NCBI GenBank assembly: GCA_009692345.1
Contig: SHZI01000006.1
Coordinates: 1-53,252 of the forward strand
Length of the DNA: 53,252 nt
Source of the DNA: Gammaproteobacteria bacterium
GTDB lineage: Bacteria > Pseudomonadota > Gammaproteobacteria > Steroidobacterales > GCA-2729495
Reading direction: 5' to 3'
Shown here: positions 26,293-32,978 of the stretch, in pieces
How the letters are laid out: the number at the start of each line of letters is the position of its first letter
How positions within the stretch are numbered: the first letter of the stretch is position 1
The notes under the pieces: generated by a model
The model's database searches: none
Told to the model about the DNA's origin: nothing
Seen by the model: the letters and a program-made list of their open reading frames with translations, nothing else
Position numbers and translations under genes: made by a program

Positions 26293-26328
26293 GCAATCGC
26301 ACTCCCGCTGAGGTGCCGTGAGTTTACC

Positions 26329-26384
26329 CGTAGGAGCGCCTTTAGGCGCGACCGGAATGGAATCGCGCCTAAAGGCGCTCCTAC
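26329..26384. repeat. REP palindrome between nitrilase-like and alpha-subunit genes
   Basis: Arms around 26330-26351 (GTAGGAGCGCCTTTAGGCGC plus GA) and 26363-26384 are exact reverse complements with an 11-nt loop (CCGGAATGGAA). The right arm provides the TAG stop of the nitrilase-like gene (26381-26383). It sits about 37 bp upstream of the alpha subunit start. Confidence 0.9.
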
Positions 26385-27460
26385 AGTAACCCCGCCTTGA
26401 CCAGGCGCTCGATATTGCCCTCCTGCCGGCGGCGGAAGGCGTCCCGGGCCGGCGGCTCGACCACTTTGCCGTCCCGAAGCAGGAAGTTGGGCTGGTGGTA
26501 GTCGGCCCTGGCATAGCTCTTCGCGTAGATGTCGAAGGGCTGGCGGGACATGACGTTGGCCATGGCCGTGCGGCGGCGCGTCCGCCGCAGGGCACTAATA
26601 TCCATGACGGCATTGGAGTTGAACGCCTCGCCGCCCTGGGCGGCCTCCGCCAGGATGTGGCCATTGAAATCGACGATCTTCGACATGGCGCTGCAGGTGT
26701 AGGGCGGGATCGGGATGTCGTCGATCGAGGCCGTGTTGGCGGAGACCACAAAAACCTGGTTCTCGATCGCCCGGGCCAGCCGGCAGGTTTCCTTGATCGT
26801 GCGTTCTGCGCTGCCCGGCTCACTGGTGGGGTGCAGGATCACCTCCGCCCCGCGCATGACCACGCAGCGGGTGATCTCCGGGTAGAGGATTTCCTCGGAC
26901 GCGATGGTGCCCAGATTGCCGATTTCGGTCTTGACCACGGGAAAGATGCCCTCCTCGCCATAGATATCCAGGTACTTGTCCCAGACATCGTGGGGCGTGG
27001 GCTCGAAACAGGAAGTGAGCCGCCGATAGCGCAGGATCACGTTGCCGTTCGGCCCGATGATGAAGCAGGTCTGGAAGTACAGCTCCGGGAAGTGGGGGTC
27101 AATCTCGTAGACGTTGCCGGAGAGGAACAGATTGTTGGCCTGGGCCAGCTTGCCCAGGGCCTCGTACTCCGGACCGTTCTGCTCCAGGCAGGCCCGGTCC
27201 CGCCACTCCTGCACGGACTCCTTCATCGGGAAGCCGGTCACCGCGTATTCGGGCAGGGCCACCAGCCTGACGGGCAGCCCATAGAAGAAGCGCAGGAAAC
27301 TCGCCGCCGTCGTGGTGTATTCGCTGATCCGGCGGATGTTCTCGTTGATGCGCTCCCGGGAGGAAGCCCGGTCCCTGCACCGGTTGACGCCCTTGACCGA
27401 CACCTGCAGTGCCACGCCGATGTACTCAATGTTCTCGCCACTGTCCAGACTGCTATCCAA
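26381..27460 (-). CDS. nitrilase-superfamily protein lacking the usual Cys and Lys
   Basis: The 359-residue product has the carbon-nitrogen hydrolase fold: E71 in LVALPEYAVTGFP is the expected catalytic Glu. The Lys position is Arg147 (LRYRRLTSCFEP), and the nucleophile position, normally ICY/VCYE, reads TIASEEILYPE with Ser188. Downstream strands (RGAEVILHPTSEPG, ARAIENQVFVVSANTAS) are well conserved, so the fold is kept while the triad is changed to Glu-Arg-Ser. It may be a non-hydrolytic member or one with different chemistry. I prefer TTG 27460, eight bases after GGGAG; ATG is absent before the domain. It lies immediately upstream of the molybdoenzyme alpha gene, separated only by a REP. 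Confidence 0.82.
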   Translation of the reverse strand: MDSSLDSGENIEYIGVALQVSVKGVNRCRDRASSRERINENIRRISEYTTTAASFLRFFYGLPVRLVALPEYAVTGFPMKESVQEWRDRACLEQNGPEYEALGKLAQANNLFLSGNVYEIDPHFPELYFQTCFIIGPNGNVILRYRRLTSCFEPTPHDVWDKYLDIYGEEGIFPVVKTEIGNLGTIASEEILYPEITRCVVMRGAEVILHPTSEPGSAERTIKETCRLARAIENQVFVVSANTASIDDIPIPPYTCSAMSKIVDFNGHILAEAAQGGEAFNSNAVMDISALRRTRRRTAMANVMSRQPFDIYAKSYARADYHQPNFLLRDGKVVEPPARDAFRRRQEGNIERLVKAGLL

Positions 27461-27599
27461 CGTCTTTACTCCCGGGCCACAGGGTTGAGGGGTAACTATA
27501 TAGAGTCGCCGCGGCGCCCTGCCGTACTGGGTGGTGAGCCGTCCGCGTGACAGCCGCCCCACTGTCCAGGACCACGGCAGGGGGTTTAGGATCAGCGCC

Positions 27600-28457
27600 A
27601 TGGTGGACACGGTCGCATTCATCGAGAAGGTAGCCCGCCGGCTTGGCCTGGTGCAGTTTCTGCCCCAGCGGTTCACGCGGCCGAAGGGCACTGCGGGGTG
27701 GAGCGGGAACGGCATGGTCGCCACCCTTAATGGCACGGGCTTCATGTTCGAGGTCCGGGACCGGTTTGCCGATGCCTTCATCCAGGACGCCGGCCAGCAG
27801 GGTCGCGCTGGACGCCCGTCTCTGGAGGTGGGGTGCGCCTATGGCGTGTCCACGCTCCCGGCCCTCGAGGCCGGCGCCCTGATCACGGCCTCCGACCTGG
27901 ACCAGCGGCATCTGGACATTCTGCGCACCAAGGTTCCAGCCCACCTCCTCGGCAACCTGGAACTCGTCGCCGGCGCCCTGCCCCACATGGACTTTCCGGC
28001 GCACAGGTTCAGCGCCATCCTCTGCTCCCGCGTCCTGCACTTTCTTACCGGCGAGGATGTGGACGCCTCGGTGCACAAGATGGCGGACTGGCTCGCGCCG
28101 GGCGGGCGGCTGTATCTGGTCGCCGACACGCCCTATGGAATCTGGCGCCGGAAGATTCCCGAGTTCGAAGCGGGCAAGGCCAGGGGTGAGCGCTGGCCCG
28201 GCATGATGGTCGGCCTGCACAACTACCTGGCTGGGGGGGCGCCAGCCAGGCCCATCGCGAAGCCGCCCTTCATGAACGTCATCGACCCGGACCTGCTGGC
28301 CCGCACCTGCCAGGAGGCCGGACTGACCGTACTCGAGGCGGGGTACATCTCCCGGGCCGACTTCACCGGGCTGGGCAGAATGGACGGGCGGGAAAATGCC
28401 GGGGTCATCGCCATCAGGCCTGCTATCCTTGCTGGATTACGTGCCGTGCCGGCGTAA
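27600..28457 (+). CDS. class I SAM-dependent methyltransferase
   Basis: A 285-residue protein. Motif I is SLEVGCAYGVSTLPALEAGA near residue 78, the acidic loop follows in ITASDLDQRH, and motif IV/V in FSAILCSRVLHFLTGEDV with WLAPGGRLYLVADTPYG. The substrate is not predictable; the C-terminal region (PFMNVIDPDLLARTCQEAGL) is a typical helper domain. It is divergent from the nitrilase-like gene (139 bp apart, with an AT-rich CTATATAG near 27497 that could hold a promoter) and precedes the TonB receptor by 46 bp, so the last two may be co-transcribed. Confidence 0.85.
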   Translation: MVDTVAFIEKVARRLGLVQFLPQRFTRPKGTAGWSGNGMVATLNGTGFMFEVRDRFADAFIQDAGQQGRAGRPSLEVGCAYGVSTLPALEAGALITASDLDQRHLDILRTKVPAHLLGNLELVAGALPHMDFPAHRFSAILCSRVLHFLTGEDVDASVHKMADWLAPGGRLYLVADTPYGIWRRKIPEFEAGKARGERWPGMMVGLHNYLAGGAPARPIAKPPFMNVIDPDLLARTCQEAGLTVLEAGYISRADFTGLGRMDGRENAGVIAIRPAILAGLRAVPA

Positions 28458-28503
28458 CGGGGGGACTTCGAGCACATGAACTGGTCCGGGGGGACAGACT
28501 GCA

Positions 28504-30960
28504 ATGGCCATCAGCAGGATTATTGCCGGCTTCAATCTCACGTGGCTGATCGCCCTCAGCCTCAGCCTGGCGGCACCGGCCAACGCCCAGCAGGCTCTTG
28601 ACGAGGTCGTGGTGACCTCCCGCAAGCGGGAAGAGTCCCTCCAGGAAGTCCCGCTGTCCGTGGCGGTCTTTACTCCCGAGAGCCTGCGGGTGCGGAACAT
28701 CCAGTCCGCCTACGACGTCGCCACCTTCACCCCGAACTTCAGCTTCAACCGGAACTCCGTGGGACGGCGACTGGATGCGCCGAGCATCCGGGGCCAGTTC
28801 ACGCCGCTGGCAAACTTTGGCACGGAGGGCAACGTGGCCTTTTTCGTCGATGGCGCCTACGTGAGCGGCACGGCCGGCGCCCTCACGGTCGATAACCTGG
28901 AGCGCGTGGAGATCCTGCGGGGGCCCCAGGCGGCCAAGTTCGGGCGGGGCGCCTTCGCGGGGGCAGTGAACTACATCACGAAGACGCCAAACTCCAAGGA
29001 GATAGAGGGCCAGCTGTACCTGAAGGCCGGGGAAGACAGTGATTACAAGACCTCCGGCTACCTCAGCGGCCCCCTGATCGACGACAAGCTGCTCTTTGTG
29101 GCCTCCGCCAGCTGGGAGTCCTTCGATGGGCAGTGGCAGAACAAGATGAACCCCTGCAGGCCGGGCCAGACCGCCGCCGACGGTTGCGTCCAAATCGACC
29201 CCCGCTATCGGGCGGTGTGGCCCAATGGGCAGCCGGTGTCGACTATCAAGGACGACTTCACCGACCTCGGCGGGGAAAGCACCTGGAACGTCACGGGGAA
29301 GCTCAGCTGGATCGCCACGGAAAATCTGACCATCAATACCAAAGCCGAGTACACCAAGTCCGACGACGAGCACTTCGCCTCGCTCTTCCATCCCGAGCTG
29401 AACTGTTATCTGCCGACGGACGAGAACCCCAACCTGCCCGGCTGGTGGTGCGGCGAAATCAAACCAGGTGGACTGCAGGCCATCCTCAACATCGCGGATC
29501 TGCGGGAGGGGGCCACGTCGAACTACGGTGCCAATGGCACCCCGCTGGCAACTGCAGCACCCGCACCCTTCATCGGCACCCAGACGGAAAGCCAGCGGTA
29601 CCTCGTCGAAGGCCTGCTGGATCTGGGTGGGTGGGACATCACGGCAGTGGCAACGGCCAACCGGCAGCGCCTGGAAAGCTACCGGGATCTGGACCGGTCA
29701 CCCTATTTGGGCCCGGTCTGGGCCAATCTGTTCGACTCGGGAGAACTGCAGACCTGGGACGACCACTCGGAAGAGATCCGGGTGAACTCCCCCCAGGACA
29801 AGCCGGTCCGCGGCAGTGCGGGCGTCTACTACTTCAATGCGGACAACAAGGCCTCCCAGCGGGAATTCACCGGGTTCTGCAACCGGGTTGAGTACGGCCT
29901 GCCATACATCAACGGCGTACCCTCCTGGACCCTGAAGGCCAGCAAGGAGAATCTCGGCTTCTTCGGCGGTCTCGACTACGACGTCACCGAGGATGTCACC
30001 GTGTCCGTTGAAGGCCGCTACGCGAAAGACTCGCCGGAGCAGAGCGCTCCCAACGGCGTCACGGCCCGGGCGAACTACTACAGCTTCACGCCCCGGGTCA
30101 CCGTCAGCTGGCAGGCAGCGGAGGACGTTAACCTCTACGGCCTCGTAGCCAAAGGCAACAAGCCTGGCGGCTTCTTTTACGGCTACTTCGATGCGCCGGT
30201 CGTCCGGGCCGCCACGGAAGAGGCTCTGCGGAACGGCAAGGCGATCATCAAGGAAGAAAGTGCCTGGACCTACGAGCTGGGCGCCAAGACCCAGTGGCTG
30301 GACCGGCGCCTGACCGCCAACGTCACCGTCTTCTACATCGACTGGAAGAACCAGGCTATCAATGAGATCGACCAGATTCCCTGGATCTGCGCGGACACGA
30401 ACCAGTCGTCACTGATCCCGAACAACTTCACCAAGAATGCCGGCAAGTCCCGGGTTTACGGCAGCGAAGTTGAGATTGCCCTGGCGGCAACGGACAACCT
30501 GGTGCTGGAAGTGAACTACGGTCTCGCCGACACCAAGCTGATCGATTACAACTCGCTGACGCTGCTGGAACTCACCGGCGATGGCAACGCCGCCGGCAAT
30601 GAGGCCCCGCGCGTGCCGAAGAACACGGTGTCGACCTCGGCGACCTACACGCGGCCCCTCGGGGACCGGGGTGCCGAGTGGTTTCTCCGCGGGGACTACG
30701 TGTACAACTCGAAAACCTGGCTGGACGCCGAGAACCTCACCTACGTGGGGGCGCTCAACCTGTTTAACGCCCGGGTGGGCGTGAACACGAACGGCTGGTC
30801 AGCCTCGCTTTACGTGGACAATCTGACCGACGACGACACGCCGCTGCTGGCTACGGAATTTCCAAACTTCAACAAATTTCCGACCGAGATCGTCAGCGCC
30901 TTCCACATCGTTCCGCGGCGGGGACGTATTGCCGGCGTGTCCCTGACCGTCAATTTCTAG
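28504..30960 (+). CDS. TonB-dependent outer-membrane receptor
   Basis: An 818-residue protein with a Sec signal (LIALSLSLAAPANA|QQ), a TonB-box-like DEVVVTSRK right after it, and a plug domain (QEVPLSVAVFTPESLRV, RVEILRGPQAAKFGRGAFAG, AVNYITKTP). A 22-strand barrel follows, ending in the terminal aromatic SLTVNF needed for outer membrane assembly. The plug reads like receptors for organic substrates in Caulobacter/sphingomonad-type catabolic clusters rather than a siderophore receptor; the ligand is unknown. The TAG stop is the first triplet of a 91-bp inverted repeat shared with the convergent DUF1838 gene. Confidence 0.93.
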   Translation: MAISRIIAGFNLTWLIALSLSLAAPANAQQALDEVVVTSRKREESLQEVPLSVAVFTPESLRVRNIQSAYDVATFTPNFSFNRNSVGRRLDAPSIRGQFTPLANFGTEGNVAFFVDGAYVSGTAGALTVDNLERVEILRGPQAAKFGRGAFAGAVNYITKTPNSKEIEGQLYLKAGEDSDYKTSGYLSGPLIDDKLLFVASASWESFDGQWQNKMNPCRPGQTAADGCVQIDPRYRAVWPNGQPVSTIKDDFTDLGGESTWNVTGKLSWIATENLTINTKAEYTKSDDEHFASLFHPELNCYLPTDENPNLPGWWCGEIKPGGLQAILNIADLREGATSNYGANGTPLATAAPAPFIGTQTESQRYLVEGLLDLGGWDITAVATANRQRLESYRDLDRSPYLGPVWANLFDSGELQTWDDHSEEIRVNSPQDKPVRGSAGVYYFNADNKASQREFTGFCNRVEYGLPYINGVPSWTLKASKENLGFFGGLDYDVTEDVTVSVEGRYAKDSPEQSAPNGVTARANYYSFTPRVTVSWQAAEDVNLYGLVAKGNKPGGFFYGYFDAPVVRAATEEALRNGKAIIKEESAWTYELGAKTQWLDRRLTANVTVFYIDWKNQAINEIDQIPWICADTNQSSLIPNNFTKNAGKSRVYGSEVEIALAATDNLVLEVNYGLADTKLIDYNSLTLLELTGDGNAAGNEAPRVPKNTVSTSATYTRPLGDRGAEWFLRGDYVYNSKTWLDAENLTYVGALNLFNARVGVNTNGWSASLYVDNLTDDDTPLLATEFPNFNKFPTEIVSAFHIVPRRGRIAGVSLTVNF

Positions 30961-31048
30961 CGGGAAATGGGGACATGCCTAATTTCCGGCGATAGCAGGG
31001 CGCTTGCTATTGGCCTCAGGAAATTAGGCATGTCCCCATTTCCCGCTA
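30958..31048. repeat. perfect 30-bp inverted repeat spanning two convergent gene ends
   Basis: Left arm 30958-30987 (TAGCGGGAAATGGGGACATG plus CCTAATTTCC) and right arm 31019-31048 are exact reverse complements around a 31-nt loop, which itself contains a 6-bp stem (ATAGCA / TGCTAT). The first three bases of each arm, read outward-in, are TAG: the left is the stop of the TonB receptor, the right is the stop of the DUF1838 gene. It is unlike the REP family elsewhere in the window. The GGGGACATGCCTAATTTCC core is reminiscent of palindromes mobilised by REP-associated or IS200/IS605-like transposases, by memory only. Confidence 0.95.
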
Positions 31049-32002
31049 CACCTCCCGCGGCACCTCGTTGGCGAACGCCTCCCAGGTGCCGTGGGGCGTG
31101 ACGTTGGGCCAGTGGTCCGGGACGGTCAGGTACTCGGGCGCGTGCTTCTCGATGTAGGCCAGGACTTGCGGCGGAATATCGCCGGGACCCTTCAGCCCTT
31201 TGTGGCTGAACATGCGGCCAAACACGACGCCCGTTTCTGCCAGCTCATGGCCCCCCATGCGCATCCAGGGCCACCACTGGCCGAGGCGGGAAAAGCCGGC
31301 CACGAAGCGGCTCGAGGGCACTGAACGGTCCCGCATCTCCGCCAGGGACATGCAGAACGTGAAGTGTTCCGACGGACTGATTCGCGGCCCCGTCGAGGCC
31401 TCCGGCCAGCCTTCCTTCGTCACCGGATTGGTGTACTCGTGGGCATAGTCCCAGGCCAGCATCAGGTCATCACCGTACTGCTCGAAGGGCAGGATGAACG
31501 GCACCGTGCCCCCCATGCTCCGGTGGGTGCCGTCGTTCATCAGTGTGGCGTCATCCCGGGCCGCGCCCATGGCAAAGCGGGGCATCTCGGCGGTCAGCCT
31601 GCCGCCCATTGCGGGATTGTAGAAATTGAAAACCTCGACAGTTTTTCCCGTCCAGGGGTTCTTCCAGGTCTTGAGGATCTCGCCGGTAGCCAGGTCGGTG
31701 AAGTACCCGGTCTCCTTGCCGCGAATCCAGACGTTGCGCTCCTCGTCAATCTTCGACTGCATGCAGCCGGTGCCCGTGTAGCCAAACAGCGGCATCAGCC
31801 GTTGGGCGCCCAGCCGGGCATACATAAGCCCGTGAAACCCGCTGAGCACCGGCTCGCCGTAGCTCCCCCAGATCTTCCCGAACGCGTAGAGATTGTCGTA
31901 GGGATCATCGAAATCCAGTGCTTGGCCGGATACAGCTGCACCCAGGGCGGCAGTCGCCGAGGCCCGGCCCGCGAAGAGTCCGTTAACCAGTTCAGAGTTC
32001 AT
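31046..32002 (-). CDS. DUF1838 family protein
   Basis: A 318-residue protein without a signal peptide. Family features include the N-terminal ALDFDDPYDNLYAFGKIWGS, GKETGYFTDLATGEILKTW, the FNFYNP motif, and RFVAGFSRLGQWWPWMRMGG. DUF1838 proteins occur mostly in sphingomonads and other degraders of steroids and aromatics, and have no known activity. ATG 32002 begins one base after the stop of the SDR gene, so the two are translationally linked and probably act in one pathway. Confidence 0.88.
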   Translation of the reverse strand: MNSELVNGLFAGRASATAALGAAVSGQALDFDDPYDNLYAFGKIWGSYGEPVLSGFHGLMYARLGAQRLMPLFGYTGTGCMQSKIDEERNVWIRGKETGYFTDLATGEILKTWKNPWTGKTVEVFNFYNPAMGGRLTAEMPRFAMGAARDDATLMNDGTHRSMGGTVPFILPFEQYGDDLMLAWDYAHEYTNPVTKEGWPEASTGPRISPSEHFTFCMSLAEMRDRSVPSSRFVAGFSRLGQWWPWMRMGGHELAETGVVFGRMFSHKGLKGPGDIPPQVLAYIEKHAPEYLTVPDHWPNVTPHGTWEAFANEVPREV

Positions 32003-32003
32003 G

Positions 32004-32804
32004 CTAGATACCGAGCGGGCCAAACACATCCCGCTTTTTGAAGATGTTCATTAAGAAGCGACCCTGCACCTTGGTGCTGGTGAGCCAGCGCACTGCGGCA
32101 CCATGCTTGCCGTGCTCCCGGAGCATGCCCTCGACGAGCCAGGGGGTCACCGTCTCGACAGTGTCGGCGAGAATGTTGAGGATCTTCTTCGACCGCTCCC
32201 AGTTCTTGTCGCGGCTGGCGGGTGGCGGCACCAGCAGGTCCGTGATGACAATGCCGGGGCTCAGGTAGCCGATCTTGACGGGCGACTTGGCCAGTTCCTG
32301 AATCAGTGCCTTGGTGAAATAGCGCACGGCGTACTTGGTGGTGCCGTAGGGACCGATCGTGGGACGCACGGCACCGTTGCTGCCGAAACCTTCCATGTTC
32401 CAGAGCATGCCGGTGCCCTGCTTGTACAAGCCGGGAATCGCCACCCGGTTACAGTTCATCAGGCCGATGAGATTGGTATTGATGGTGTTCACGTAGTCCT
32501 CGGGCGGGATCATGAAGAACGGCACCTTCTTCCCATCCCGTCCCGCATTGTTGACCCAGATGTCCACGCTCCCGAGGCCAGCCACGGCGGCCGCCCAGAG
32601 CGCCTGGACCTGGGCATAATCTGCCACGTCGCAGGCCTGGCCGACGATCCTGCGCCCCGGAAAGGCCGCCTTGAGTTCCGCGACCACCTTCTCGACGGCC
32701 GCGGCACCCCGACTGGAGATCACCAGGTCATGGCCCCGCTTAAGAAACTCCCGGGCCATCCCCAAGCCAATGCCCTTGGTACTGCCGGTAATGACGACGT
32801 GCAT
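32004..32804 (-). CDS. short-chain dehydrogenase/reductase, chlorophyll(ide) b reductase-like subgroup
   Basis: The 266 residues have the Rossmann motif VVITGSTKGIGLGMAREF, ACDVADYAQVQ, NNAG (WVNNAGRDGK) and the catalytic YGTTKYA with the Ser region GMLWNMEGFGSNG. LSPGIVITDLL and the sequence around the active site resemble the NOL/NYC1-type SDR subgroup, although no chlorophyll metabolism is expected here. It probably reduces a bulky carbonyl with NAD(P)H. It is first in a two-gene operon with the DUF1838 gene, one base apart. Confidence 0.9.
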   Translation of the reverse strand: MHVVITGSTKGIGLGMAREFLKRGHDLVISSRGAAAVEKVVAELKAAFPGRRIVGQACDVADYAQVQALWAAAVAGLGSVDIWVNNAGRDGKKVPFFMIPPEDYVNTINTNLIGLMNCNRVAIPGLYKQGTGMLWNMEGFGSNGAVRPTIGPYGTTKYAVRYFTKALIQELAKSPVKIGYLSPGIVITDLLVPPPASRDKNWERSKKILNILADTVETVTPWLVEGMLREHGKHGAAVRWLTSTKVQGRFLMNIFKKRDVFGPLGI

Positions 32805-32839
32805 GCCTGTTTCCGCCTGGCTGGAAGGGTGCTGATTGT

Positions 32840-32880
32840 GCCCGATTCAGGCCCGATTCAGGCCCGATTCAGGCCCGATT
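32840..32880. repeat. 11-bp tandem repeat, about 3.7 units
   Basis: GCCCGATTCAG is repeated without interruption at 32840, 32851 and 32862, with a partial unit at 32873. It lies between the divergent SDR and GH17-GT2 genes, about 35 bp upstream of the SDR start, so copy number could affect that promoter or leader. Confidence 0.9.
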
Positions 32881-32978
32881 AAGAGAAGTGTCCGGATACT
32901 CCCTAACGCGGCGCAAGGTCTCTACAATACGCGCCCAACAGGTAGCCCCCCTCGCGGGGCTGGACGAGCCGGAAACCC

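Noticed and set aside
8041-26384. CRISPR-like array from the repeated GTAGGAGCGCC units
   Set aside because: Copies are kilobases apart, palindromic and at gene ends; no regular spacers and no cas genes.
25018-26400. 460-codon plus-strand frame ending in REP sequence
   Set aside because: Antisense to the alpha subunit; its C-terminal SAFRRDRNG is translated REP sequence, not a gene.
30988-31018. tRNA- or riboswitch-like fold in the loop of the 91-bp inverted repeat
   Set aside because: The loop is too short and forms only a 6-bp stem; the perfect arms dominate any structure.
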